DNA from: CAVUWL01 sp963787415
GTDB taxonomy: Bacteria > Actinomycetota > Thermoleophilia > Solirubrobacterales > 70-9
Length of the DNA stretch: 64,000 bases
Assembly: GCA_963787415.1 (NCBI GenBank)
Contig: CAWBCO010000007.1
Location: forward strand, 422,565 to 486,564
Direction: 5' to 3'
The notes below the pieces were generated by a model. The model did not search any database. It had not been told where the DNA came from and saw only the letters and a list, made by a program, of their open reading frames with translations. Positions 20,225-28,440 of the stretch are shown here, in pieces. The position numbers and the translations under genes are program-made. Position 1 is the first letter of the stretch. Every line of letters starts with the position of its first letter.

Positions 20225-20788
20225 ATGCCCCGTGCCCTCGATCTGGCCATCGCCCTCCTGGCCCTGGCCATCCTTTCACCGGTGTTGGTGGTTGCAGCGC
20301 TTGCGATCAAGCTCAGTGGCCGCGGCCCGATCCTCTACCGCCAACGCCGGGTCGGCAAGGGGGGCCATGAGTTCGAGCTCTTGAAGCTGCGCACGATGGT
20401 GCTGGGCTCTGATCCCGTTGGGGTTGGCACGATCGTCACTCGAACTGACCCGCGCGTCACCGCTGCGGGGCGCTTCTTGCGCCGCACCTCACTCGATGAG
20501 GTTCCCAACCTGATCAACGTCTTGCGTGGTGAGATGGCGATCGTCGGACCGCGGCCAACGATCGCCGCGCAGGTCAGGGCTTACTCCCCGGCCCAGAAGC
20601 GCCGCCACCAGGTGTTACCGGGAATCACCGGTTGGGCGCAGGTCCAGGGCCGCGCCGGAATCCCCTGGGATGAGCGGATCAAATTCGATCTCTGGTACCT
20701 CGATCACCGCAGCACGGCACTCGACCTGCGGATCCTCGCGAAGACGGCCGCCCTGCTTCTCAGCGGCGATGGCCTCGCTCCAGACTAG
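20225..20788 (+). CDS. Monotopic phosphoglycosyltransferase (WcaJ/PglC-like sugar transferase)
   Basis: This enzyme transfers a sugar-1-phosphate to undecaprenyl phosphate and so starts repeat-unit synthesis. Family blocks are the membrane hairpin LAIALLALAILSPVLVVAAL, RQRRVGKGGHEFELLKLRTM, and the catalytic region SLDEVPNLINVLRGEMAIVG followed by PRP. At 187 aa it is the minimal catalytic form without extra N-terminal helices. Together with the CapD-like dehydratase it defines the first steps of the glycan pathway in this cluster. Confidence 0.92.
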   Translation: MPRALDLAIALLALAILSPVLVVAALAIKLSGRGPILYRQRRVGKGGHEFELLKLRTMVLGSDPVGVGTIVTRTDPRVTAAGRFLRRTSLDEVPNLINVLRGEMAIVGPRPTIAAQVRAYSPAQKRRHQVLPGITGWAQVQGRAGIPWDERIKFDLWYLDHRSTALDLRILAKTAALLLSGDGLAPD

Positions 20789-20792
20789 GGTT

Positions 20793-21350
20793 ATGAGCGT
20801 GCAGACCGCAAAGCCACGGGTAAGCCTGCGTCGCTTTGAAGCCGGCGATGAGGCGGCGGTTCACCGCTGGTTCAATAATGCCGCCGCCACCGGATCTCTA
20901 ATGGAAACCCGGGAAAGTTTCTCGATCGAGGATGCGCGTTCCTGGACCCGCCGCGCGATGGAGGTCTCGGGCGAGGATCGCAAGTACGCGATCCTCGTCG
21001 CGGGCTATGAGGAGCCCGTCGGTTTCACCGCGCTCTACGGCCTCTTTCGCCAGACTGCCCCCGAGCTCGGGGCCCTGATCGGAGATGACGTTCGCGGCAA
21101 GGGGGTCGGCCGCCGAGCCGAGGCGCTGACGATCGCGCGGGCCTTTGAGGAGTTCGGAGCCCATCGTGTCTACGGCCGCATTCCCTCGCGCAATCAGGTG
21201 GCAAAGAAGACCGTGGCAAGCCTCGGCTGGAAGCATGAGGGAACAATGCGCGCGCACCTGAGCCGCGGCGCTCAGCCGCCGGATGACTGCGAGGTCTGGG
21301 GAGTGCTTCAGGATGAGTTCCGCGTCGCCGCCGCCGACATCCTCGGGTGA
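20793..21350 (+). CDS. GNAT-family N-acetyltransferase (RimJ/RimL type)
   Basis: This is an acetyl-CoA-dependent acetyltransferase. The pattern VSLRRFEAGDEAAVHRWFNN at the start, VGFTALYGL, the acetyl-CoA loop IGDDVRGKGVGRRA and the RIPSRNQVAKKTVASLGWKH block match the RimJ/RimL-like group. The frame is open from 20526 inside the preceding gene; ATG 20793 gives the usual N-terminus. In glycan clusters such enzymes often N-acetylate an amino-sugar nucleotide, so a sugar substrate is plausible. It overlaps the next gene by 4 bp (GTGA). Confidence 0.85.
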   Translation: MSVQTAKPRVSLRRFEAGDEAAVHRWFNNAAATGSLMETRESFSIEDARSWTRRAMEVSGEDRKYAILVAGYEEPVGFTALYGLFRQTAPELGALIGDDVRGKGVGRRAEALTIARAFEEFGAHRVYGRIPSRNQVAKKTVASLGWKHEGTMRAHLSRGAQPPDDCEVWGVLQDEFRVAAADILG

Positions 21351-22291
21351 GCCGGCCAGGCGCAACCGCGGAGCTGATCCCCGATCGCGGCGAGGCCGCT
21401 TGCAGCAAGGAGGATTTCTTCCGGTCTGCAGTATTTCTTGAGGTCGAGGGGGTCACCCACACGCTCCGCATCAAGGCGCACGAGGGAGTGCTTCTGGCTC
21501 CTTTGATCGTGCGGCCGATCGAAGCCGGTCCGCTGCGCGATGCCGCCTCGCCCTACGGCTATCCCGGCCTGGCGGGTCCCGATCGGCTGATGCTTGATCC
21601 CTCGACTGTCGACTTCGCTGAGACAGGGTTGATAAGCCTCTTCATCCGCCATCAACTCGGCGACCCTCCGCTCGCCAAAGCCCGCGAGCGAGCCACAGTT
21701 CAGATCGCCGATCCAACCCTGGCGCCGAAGACGCGGATGAGCGATCGCCAGCAGACCCGCAGGAACGTTCGTCGCGGCTATCAACTAAGACTCGTCCCCG
21801 GACCTCGGACAAGCGCCGAGGAGCGCGCCGGTTTCCTCGCCGTCTATGAGCAAACGATGCGTCGCACCGAAGCGACTCGACGCTACTTCTTCGGCGCCGA
21901 TTATTTCGAGCGCATTCTCGGCTTTGAGCGATCCTGGCTCGCGCTCGCGCTCGCCCCCGGTGGCGAGGTGGCGGCCGGCTCAATTGCCGTCGCCAGCGAC
22001 CATACCCTGCACTACTACCTGAGCGGTAGCGCCGATGCCTACCTGCGCGATTCGCCGATGAAGAACGTCCTCTTCAATTTGATCGAGCTATCGGACGAGC
22101 TTGGCATGCCGCTCAACCTCGGCGGCGGGATCCGCCGCGGCGACCGGCTCGAGGAGTTCAAGCGAGGCTTCGCCAACCGGGAGCAGTCATGGTTCACTTC
22201 TGAGATCGTCTGCGACCCTCCCGCCTATCGGCGACTTATGGCCTCCAGCGCTGGCGCTGGGGAGTTCTTTCCCGCCTATCGGGCCAGGTGA
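21347..22291 (+). CDS. FemAB-like GNAT acyl/aminoacyl transferase
   Basis: This is a 314-aa protein of the FemAB-related double-GNAT group. The central YEQTMRRTEATRRYFFGADY and the later HYYLSGSADAYLRDSPMKN, NLGGGIRRGDRLEEFKRGF patterns are typical of FemAB-like proteins found in exopolysaccharide loci. They transfer acyl or aminoacyl groups to lipid-linked sugars or peptides. The GTG start lies in the previous stop (GTGA), so it is likely translated with the GNAT gene. The substrate is not predictable. Confidence 0.8.
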   Translation: MSRPGATAELIPDRGEAACSKEDFFRSAVFLEVEGVTHTLRIKAHEGVLLAPLIVRPIEAGPLRDAASPYGYPGLAGPDRLMLDPSTVDFAETGLISLFIRHQLGDPPLAKARERATVQIADPTLAPKTRMSDRQQTRRNVRRGYQLRLVPGPRTSAEERAGFLAVYEQTMRRTEATRRYFFGADYFERILGFERSWLALALAPGGEVAAGSIAVASDHTLHYYLSGSADAYLRDSPMKNVLFNLIELSDELGMPLNLGGGIRRGDRLEEFKRGFANREQSWFTSEIVCDPPAYRRLMASSAGAGEFFPAYRAR

Positions 22292-22320
22292 GTCCAGGGA
22301 CGGGAGCGAACCCTCGGTTG

Positions 22321-23220
22321 CTATCGGGTCAGGGTGGCGCTTCGATCCCATGGGCGGGCCGCTTGCAGCGCCCCCAGCACCGCTCGGGTGGCGGGAGCCC
22401 GATTCAGCGCGTAGAAGTGGATCCCCGGTGCGCCCGCGATCAGCAGCTCTGCGCACTGCTGTGCTGCATATGCGACCCCGAGCTCGAACTCACGATCGGG
22501 ATCCCCGGCGGCGGCCCGGAATGCCATTTCAAGTGACTCGGGGATGCTCGCGTCACAAAGTTCGCAAATCCTCTTCGTCTGGGCGAACCCGGCGACCGGG
22601 ATAACTCCGGCGAGGATCGGGACCTGGATTCCGCGGCTTCTCGCCGCTGCGAGGAAATCAAAGTAGATCCGGTTGTCGAAGAACAGCTGGGTGATTAGAA
22701 AATTGGCTCCGGACTCCACCTTCGTCTTCAGGTATTCGAGATCGGTCTCGAGGTCGGGGGCCTCGGGGTGCACCTCGGGGAAGCAGGCTCCGCCAATCGT
22801 GAAATCCCAGCCGGCGGAGATGAATGCCGCCAGCTCAGCGGCGCTGCCCAGTCCACCCGCCGGCTGCTCGAAGTTCCCCCGACCCTGCGGAGGATCCCCG
22901 CGGAGGGCGAAGACATTCTCTATTCCGGCGGCAGCGATCCGGTCGAGCGTTGCCTTAAGCCCAGCAGTCGTCTCTTCGACGCAGCTCAGGTGTGCCATCG
23001 TCTCATAGCCGAGCTCCTCCCTCAGCGCCTTGGTGATCTCGACCGTTCCGTCCCGGGTTGAACCACCCGCGCCGTAGGTCACCGAGACGAAGTCCGGGCC
23101 CAGCTCGCGAAGCTCACGAGCGGTCTCAAAGAGCTGCTCGGTCGCCTCCGCGGTCTTCGGCGGAAAGAACTCGATCGAGAAGGTCGGTCGCCGCGAGGCG
23201 AGGATCTCATCAATACGCAT
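22321..23220 (-). CDS. metF: 5,10-methylenetetrahydrofolate reductase
   Basis: This flavin enzyme reduces methylene-THF to methyl-THF for methionine synthesis. The N-terminus has FSIEFFPPKTAEATEQLF with the conserved Glu, then FVSVTYGAGGSTRDGTVE, HLSCVEETTAGL and FALRGDPPQGRGNF. LITQLFFDNRIYFDF is also typical. The length of 299 aa is usual. TACGCT (23227-23232 on the complement) lies 6 nt before the ATG, so the transcript may be leaderless. It stands alone, converging on the glycan cluster. Confidence 0.95.
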   Translation of the reverse strand: MRIDEILASRRPTFSIEFFPPKTAEATEQLFETARELRELGPDFVSVTYGAGGSTRDGTVEITKALREELGYETMAHLSCVEETTAGLKATLDRIAAAGIENVFALRGDPPQGRGNFEQPAGGLGSAAELAAFISAGWDFTIGGACFPEVHPEAPDLETDLEYLKTKVESGANFLITQLFFDNRIYFDFLAAARSRGIQVPILAGVIPVAGFAQTKRICELCDASIPESLEMAFRAAAGDPDREFELGVAYAAQQCAELLIAGAPGIHFYALNRAPATRAVLGALQAARPWDRSATLTR

Positions 23221-23979
23221 CGGCGCAGCGTAGCTACGCCGATGCCCCGCCGTGCTCCGAGGCGCTACTGGAAATAGGCCTGGAGGTGCTCCAGTAGTTT
23301 GCTTATTGGTCTGATGAACCAGCTTCCATCAGGAGGGCGGCGGTGGATCAACCAATTCCGCCGTGATCGCGGACTGCTTCGTTCAGCAGCAAGAAGGGCG
23401 AGTGAGGCGATGATGCTGAAAGATCCGCTGGCAGCATCGCGCTCCGCCCCCCCTCTCTCGTGTGGCGAGGCCTTTCCGCATCCCAGTCAGACCGAAATTC
23501 GCCGGAGGCCTTAGCGATCCATTCGGGGAGAGGAAAAGCGCCCCCAAATTGTCCGGATTTTGCGGAATTGGTGCCGATCGACCCCTGGCGCTGGGCCGCT
23601 CGACGCGCTAGGTTTGTCTTGCGACTGGGAGAGAGAGGAACCTGCGGAAGCCAAGTGGGGCACCGATCTCGATAGGTGGCGTTACGAGCTTCTAGCGCGA
23701 AGGCTACGTGCAGGCAGGCGACGAACGTTACCCCCGGTCGCTTTTTCGTGTCTCAGTGACGGCGTCCGACCCTCTCCCTACCGTAGCTGGCGGCCCTGGA
23801 GACCTGCCCTCCCTGGCCCGCGACCGGGGCGCAGTTTGGGAGCCGGGCGTCGCTGCTAAACCCCGTGAGATCTGCCGCGACTAGCCCGCCCGCTCCCTTT
23901 TTGGAGATCGAGTCTGCCCGGTGATGGGCAGCCCGGGCTTTCCCCGGGAGCGGAGAGTTCTCGCCGCAGAGGAGGAAGA
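23221..23979. other. Intergenic region with candidate structured leader upstream of crotonase gene
   Basis: There is no convincing gene in 759 bp. The last part can fold: CCGCTCCC (23890-23897) pairs with GGGAGCGG (23946-23953) and encloses two hairpins, TGCCC/GGGCA (23915-23930) and CCCGGG/CCCGGG (23932-23948, overlapping the closing stem). It lies directly before the Shine-Dalgarno GAGGAGG of the crotonase gene, so it may be a cis-acting RNA. No known riboswitch consensus was recognised. Confidence 0.4.
23227..23232 (-). promoter_or_regulatory. -10-like TACGCT before metF
   Basis: Six nt before the metF ATG on the complement; implies a leaderless transcript. Confidence 0.5.
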
Positions 23980-24756
23980 ATGTGGCTGTGGGAGGATGGC
24001 CAAATGCGCCCCGAGGTTGATTATCAGCGGGTCGGCTCAGCCGCCGTTTTGACCATTGATCGGCCCCACTGTCGCAATGCCGTCAACGGCGCGACAGCCG
24101 CGCTCTTGCGCCACGGCTTCGATGATTTCGAGAACGACGAAGGAGCGCGGGTCCTGATCCTCACCGGCGCGGGCGGTCAGGCATTCTGCGCCGGAGCCGA
24201 CCTCAAGGCGCTCGACCTCGACCTCGACCACCCCGGCGGCCCGATGGGACCGACCCGTCTCACCCCCTCCAAGCCGGCGATCGCGGCGATCGACGGATGG
24301 TGCCTCGCGGGCGGGGTCGAGCTGGCCCTTTGGTGTGACCTGCGGATCGCCACGCCCAACTCCACCTTTGGCCTCTTCGAGCGCCGTTGGGGAGTTCCAC
24401 TCATCGATGGCGGGACCCAGCGTCTACCGCGTGTGCTCGGCATGGGGCGGGCGCTGGAGCTGATTCTGACGGGTCGTCCGGTGCGGGCGCAGGAGGCCGA
24501 GCGGATTGGCCTGATCAATGAGCTGGTCCCTCCCGGCGCTCACCTCGATCGAGCTCTGGAATTGGCCGAGCGGATCGCCTCCTTCCCCCAGGACACGATG
24601 CTCTCCGATCGCCGCGCCGCGCTCGAGGGCTATGGGCTCTCCCTCGCGGAGGGCCTCGCCCTCGAGCAGCGCCTCGGAAGCGAGGTTGCAGCGACCGCCG
24701 CCCGCGGCGCGGCCCGATTTGTCAGCGGGGAGGGGCGCCACGGTGAGGGCGTCTAG
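23980..24756 (+). CDS. Enoyl-CoA hydratase/isomerase family protein (crotonase)
   Basis: This crotonase-fold enzyme acts on acyl-CoA thioesters. The first oxyanion-hole segment is TGAGGQAFCAGADLKAL and the second AAIDGWCLAGGVELALWCDL. It also has FGLFERRWGVPLIDGGTQRL with the likely catalytic Glu. The size of 258 aa is normal. ATG 23980 follows AGAGGAGGAAGA closely; ATG 24004 has a better-spaced GGGAGG and also gives a typical N-terminus (MRPEVDYQRV), so the start is uncertain. No beta-oxidation partners are adjacent and the substrate is open. Confidence 0.9.
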   Translation: MWLWEDGQMRPEVDYQRVGSAAVLTIDRPHCRNAVNGATAALLRHGFDDFENDEGARVLILTGAGGQAFCAGADLKALDLDLDHPGGPMGPTRLTPSKPAIAAIDGWCLAGGVELALWCDLRIATPNSTFGLFERRWGVPLIDGGTQRLPRVLGMGRALELILTGRPVRAQEAERIGLINELVPPGAHLDRALELAERIASFPQDTMLSDRRAALEGYGLSLAEGLALEQRLGSEVAATAARGAARFVSGEGRHGEGV

Positions 24757-24883
24757 GGGGTCAACCGCCGTTTTCGCCCCATCACAGGGCAATTACTCCG
24801 CAGCCCGGGGATCAAGCATGGTTGCCGAGTCAACGAGATCTCCTGCTCAGCAACGCCACGGTCTCTGATTGCCTCCCGCGGCC

Positions 24884-24889
24884 TAGACT
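24884..24889 (+). promoter_or_regulatory. -10-like TAGACT before UDP-sugar dehydrogenase
   Basis: Seven nt before ATG 24897; implies a leaderless transcript and fixes the start. Confidence 0.55.
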
Positions 24890-24896
24890 CCGCGGG

Positions 24897-26144
24897 ATGA
24901 AGATTGGGATTGTTGGGCTCGGCTATGTCGGTCTGCCGCTCGCGGTCGCCTTCGCCGAATCCGGGCACGAGGTGGTCTGCCTCGATCTGCAGCAGCGCAA
25001 GGTCACGGCTTTGGGCGAAGGGCAAAGCTACGTTGAGGATGTCGCCAATGAGACCTTGGCAGCGCTGGATAACCAACTCCGCCCAACCTCTGATTACGCC
25101 GAACTCGCATCCTGTTCGGCCGTGATCGTTTGCGTTCCAACCCCGCTGAGCGGCTCTCGCGAGCCCGATCTCAGCTACCTGTTGGCCTCTGCCACTGCGC
25201 TCGCCGAGGTGCTCGAACCGGGCCAGCTGGTGGTCTTAGAGTCAACCAGCTACCCGGGCACCACCCGCGAGCAGCTCGCCCCGATCCTTGAGCGCTCCGG
25301 GCTGGCGGCAGGGCGCGACTTTCACCTCGCCTTCTCTCCGGAGCGGATCGATCCCGGCCGCGGCGATTACACGGTGCGCAGCACACCGAAGCTGCTCGGT
25401 GGAATCACCGAGCAATGCGCCGAGCGGGCGCGGGAGCTCTATGCGGAGATCTGCGATCAGGTGATCGTCCTCTCCACTCCCGAGGCGGCCGAGCTGGCGA
25501 AGCTACTCGAGAACATCTTTCGCTCCGTCAATATTGCCCTCGTCAACGAGCTCTCCCAGCTCTGCGATCGGCTCGGCATCGATGTCTGGGAGGTAGTCGA
25601 GGCCGCCGCCACCAAGCCCTTCGGATTCATGCGCTTTGATCCCGGGCCGGGAATGGGGGGCCACTGCCTTCCCGTCGACCCCTTCTACCTCGCTTTCAAG
25701 GCGCGCGAGCACGACTTCTACCCGGAGTTCATCGAGCTGGCTGGAAAGATCAACCAGGCCCAGCCGGCGTTTTGCGTCGAGCTGATCAAACGGGCGCTTA
25801 ACGATGTCTCCAAGCCCGTCAGGGGTTCAAGAATCCTCATCCTCGGGGTTAGCTACAAGGCCGGGATTGGCGACACGCGGGAGTCGCCGGCCCTGAAGAT
25901 TCTCCATCTTTTGCGAGAGCTCGGAGCCGAGCTCTCCTACCACGATCCGCACGTGCCAGAACTCCCCGAGCTGGACCTGAACTCCGTAGATCTTGAGGCC
26001 GCACTCCCAGCAATCGATCTGGCGGCAATTGTCACCGCCCACCCCGGCATCGATTATCGGGCGGTTGTGGCAAATGCTTCCTGGGTGATCGATTTCCGAG
26101 GGGTGACCCGCGACATCGATGCGGAAAATCTGACCCGCCTGTAG
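24897..26144 (+). CDS. Nucleotide-sugar dehydrogenase (UDP-GlcNAc/ManNAc 6-dehydrogenase type)
   Basis: This is a UDP-sugar 6-dehydrogenase that oxidises a hexose C6 to the uronic acid with two NAD+. It has an N-terminal Rossmann motif GIVGLGYVGLPLAVAF, CVPTPL, ESTSYPGTTRE, FSPERIDPG and the catalytic Cys in GPGMGGHCLPVDPFYL, the WecC/WbpA-like variant. The frame is open from 24822; ATG 24897 is chosen because TAGACT at 24884-24889 sits 7 nt before it and the Rossmann strand starts at once. It may supply a uronate for the nearby glycan. The length of 415 aa is normal. Confidence 0.93.
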   Translation: MKIGIVGLGYVGLPLAVAFAESGHEVVCLDLQQRKVTALGEGQSYVEDVANETLAALDNQLRPTSDYAELASCSAVIVCVPTPLSGSREPDLSYLLASATALAEVLEPGQLVVLESTSYPGTTREQLAPILERSGLAAGRDFHLAFSPERIDPGRGDYTVRSTPKLLGGITEQCAERARELYAEICDQVIVLSTPEAAELAKLLENIFRSVNIALVNELSQLCDRLGIDVWEVVEAAATKPFGFMRFDPGPGMGGHCLPVDPFYLAFKAREHDFYPEFIELAGKINQAQPAFCVELIKRALNDVSKPVRGSRILILGVSYKAGIGDTRESPALKILHLLRELGAELSYHDPHVPELPELDLNSVDLEAALPAIDLAAIVTAHPGIDYRAVVANASWVIDFRGVTRDIDAENLTRL

Positions 26145-26151
26145 CTCCGCA

Positions 26152-26168
26152 GGGCCCTTGCTGGGCCC
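26152..26168 (+). terminator. Possible terminator hairpin without T-tract
   Basis: GGGCCC (26152-26157) and GGGCCC (26163-26168) flank a 5-nt loop just after the dehydrogenase stop. There is no T-run, so factor-independent termination is uncertain. Confidence 0.4.
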
Positions 26169-26220
26169 GGTGATCGATCAGAGTTAGCCGGCAAGGCTCA
26201 CCTGGCGCTTGAGACCGAGC

Positions 26221-26226
26221 CTTAGC
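26221..26226. repeat. Target site duplication of IS1634-family element (left)
   Basis: CTTAGC directly abuts the left inverted repeat and is repeated at 28169-28174 on the other side. A 5-6 bp duplication is normal for the IS1634 family. Confidence 0.85.
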
Positions 26227-28168
26227 CCGAAGTTACCCCCCACCGCCATCGCGAATTCCGCTTCAGCACTGAGAATCCCCGCTCCAGGGGCTGTCTCGTT
26301 CGTGTCTACGCGTGCTTCGGGATGCGCTCGAGCAGCTCCAGCGCTCTCGCCTGCAGCTCGCTGGGCTCCGATAGCCGCTCAAAGCCGGCCTCGGAGTCGC
26401 CGAGGCAGATCGTGTTGCGGGTGCGCAGCGAGAGCTCTTTGATCAGGCTCTCGAAGCTGTGGGGCGTCGCGCCGCGGGAGGTGCGCTTGGTCTGTGCCTT
26501 TCGGGTGGCAGAGCTTGAGCGCTTCGCCTTGGCGACGGGGTCTGGCTGAGCGGGCGGGCACTCGTCTTTGAAGGTCAGCTCCGCCCAGGCCTCGCGCAGG
26601 TGGAACTCGATGTAGTAGGAGAGCATGCAGATCAGCAGGTGGGCCCGAACCCGGTCCTCAAGGCGGTGGTGGATCGGGCGCACCTCAAGCGGCCCCTTGA
26701 AAGAGCGGAAGGCGCGCTCCGCCCACTTAAGCTGCTTGTAGGAGGAAACGATGTCTGGGGCGGTGAGCTCGGAGTCGGGGACCGATGTGCGCAAGACGTA
26801 GATCCCGTCAAGGGACGCCTCGGCCTCGATCTGGGCCGCCTTGCGCTGGTAGTGAAGTGAGGCGTCGGTGATCGCCACCTCGAAGTGCTTTTTCACCTTG
26901 TAGCGCTTCAGCGCCGGGCCGACCGCGAGGCCGATCTCCGCGGCGCCCTTCAGGCTGCCGGCCGCAACCCGCTCTGCGATCACCTCCAGCTCTGCCTCGG
27001 TCGCGGCGAGCAACTCGGAGCGCTTGCGGGTTCGCTCCTGCCCGAGCAGCGGGTTGCGGCAGAGGATGAGCCGCTCGCCGGGGTAGGCAGCGGAGCTGAT
27101 CTCGGCAAGGTTGGTCTGGTCAAAGAGCGAGAGCTGTAGATCGCCGTCTTTGACCAACTTCTTCACCGCCGGTGCTTTAAGCGCCGTGATCCAGTCCATC
27201 CCCTCGGCCTCCCCGATCGCCTCGAGGTTGGCCTTGGTCGCCATGCCGCGGTCACAGATGACGATCACCTTGGAGAGCCCGAAGCGCTGCTTTAGCTTCT
27301 CGATCTGGACGGGCAGGGTCTGGTGGTCGACCAGGTTGCCCGCAAAGGCCTCGGTTGCCACCGGGTGACCCTCGGAGTCACAGAGCAGCCCGTAGGTGAG
27401 CTGGAGGGTGCCGCGTTTGCCGTCGCGCGAGTAGCCCAGTGCGGCCAGCGGGCAGCTCCTGCCCTCAAAGTAGGAGGAGGAGACGTCATAGAGGACGAGG
27501 GTTCCGTCCTTTAGGTGGCGTTTGGCGAGGCGGCTCTCGATCCCCTCCTGGCGCTCCAAGAGCCAGTCCATCGCCGCGTAGAGGTCGTCTTGGTCTGCGT
27601 CCTCCACGCCGAGCTCTGCGCCGAGCGTGGACTGCTGAAGAGCACGGGCCGTGGCGAGCTTTGACCCGGGAGAAAGAACCCGCTGGCAGATCATCGCCAG
27701 GGCCAGGTCGCGATTCTTTGAAGGGGAGCGGTCCAGCAGACGTGGGAGGCCGAGGCGCCTTGCGGCGCCGAGCACCGCCTCGGCGTGCCCGGCGGGCAGG
27801 GAGTCGGTGATCCGCAGCGACTCAGCACCTCCCAGTAGCGCCTCACCGCGCAGCGCCGCACTGAGCGCCTCGATCGCCGCCGCTGGCAGCTTCGAGACGT
27901 TGGCAACCGTCTCGTGGCGGACCCGCTTGCCATCGCGGACTGAGCGGCGGACCAGGTGGGAGACGTAAATGCGGTCGCCGTGGCGGCGCTCGATCTTGGC
28001 CACGTGCATGGCTCCTGGCTTTTGCTTCATGAGGGAAGTATCCCCCATTCGCCGGACGGAATAATGGCAAAACTCTTGGCTACACTCAAGCGCCAGCAAA
28101 AGCCCCCTGGCCCGTATATCGAGCGGGATCGGCGGCGATCAGGCGGCTGCTATTCGGGGTAACTTCGG
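26227..28168 (-). mobile_element. IS1634-family insertion sequence, complete
   Basis: This 1,942-bp element is bounded by a perfect 13-bp inverted repeat CCGAAGTTACCCC (26227-26239 and the complement of 28156-28168), with a 6-bp CTTAGC duplication outside. It contains one intact DDE transposase. Perfect ends and an intact gene imply a recent or still active insertion. It landed between the dehydrogenase and the MFS gene and broke no recognisable gene. Confidence 0.9.
26306..28030 (-). CDS. IS1634-family (IS4-related) DDE transposase
   Basis: This DDE transposase starts with MHVAKIERRHGDRIYVSHL and has IVICDRGMATKANLEAIGEA around the second Asp. The late YHRKAAQIEAEASLDGIYVLR-like block (here YQRKAAQIEAEASLDGIY) and QLKWAERAFRSFKGPLEVRP carry the YREK-like region with the catalytic Glu of this family. 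The frame is open to 28099; I use ATG 28030 (MKQKPG), with ATG 28009 possible. The gene fills the element and is intact at about 574 aa. Confidence 0.92.
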   Translation of the reverse strand: MKQKPGAMHVAKIERRHGDRIYVSHLVRRSVRDGKRVRHETVANVSKLPAAAIEALSAALRGEALLGGAESLRITDSLPAGHAEAVLGAARRLGLPRLLDRSPSKNRDLALAMICQRVLSPGSKLATARALQQSTLGAELGVEDADQDDLYAAMDWLLERQEGIESRLAKRHLKDGTLVLYDVSSSYFEGRSCPLAALGYSRDGKRGTLQLTYGLLCDSEGHPVATEAFAGNLVDHQTLPVQIEKLKQRFGLSKVIVICDRGMATKANLEAIGEAEGMDWITALKAPAVKKLVKDGDLQLSLFDQTNLAEISSAAYPGERLILCRNPLLGQERTRKRSELLAATEAELEVIAERVAAGSLKGAAEIGLAVGPALKRYKVKKHFEVAITDASLHYQRKAAQIEAEASLDGIYVLRTSVPDSELTAPDIVSSYKQLKWAERAFRSFKGPLEVRPIHHRLEDRVRAHLLICMLSYYIEFHLREAWAELTFKDECPPAQPDPVAKAKRSSSATRKAQTKRTSRGATPHSFESLIKELSLRTRNTICLGDSEAGFERLSEPSELQARALELLERIPKHA

Positions 28169-28174
28169 CTTAGC
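28169..28174. repeat. Target site duplication of IS1634-family element (right)
   Basis: CTTAGC immediately follows the right inverted repeat and is identical to the six bases at 26221-26226. Confidence 0.85.
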
Positions 28175-28341
28175 CGAGGGAGGGCGGCCAGGAGCCGAGC
28201 CGCGTGCACCCTTCCAACGCACCAGGACGAGTCGCTATCTTGCCTTGGCGCCAGCTCGAACTGCCCGAGGGCTGGCGAGCCACGCGACCGGTGATCCGTT
28301 GCAAAGGGTCTGGGTTGAAAAAGCATCGCGCTAGGGGTTGA

Positions 28342-28384
28342 TGGCGGCCGGACTGCTGGTTTTCAGCGATGAATCCGGCGGCCA
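28342..28384 (+). repeat. Imperfect inverted repeat upstream of MFS gene
   Basis: TGGCGGCCGGA (28342-28352) and TCCGGCGGCCA (28374-28384) form an 11-bp stem with one mismatch around a 21-nt loop. It lies about 60 bp before the MFS start and could be a leader hairpin or an operator. Confidence 0.4.
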
Positions 28385-28440
28385 AGGACAGTCCTAGCTC
28401 TTGACCTGAGGATGAGGAGTCCAAGGAAGGAGGATTTTCG

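Noticed and set aside
20526..20792. Long N-terminal extension of the GNAT gene
   Set aside because: It lies within the phosphoglycosyltransferase gene in another frame and has no resemblance to the family; ATG 20793 gives the normal N-terminus.
23796..23808. Cobalamin riboswitch because of CTGGAGACCTGCC
   Set aside because: Only this box-like string matches; the other conserved B12 elements are not found around it.
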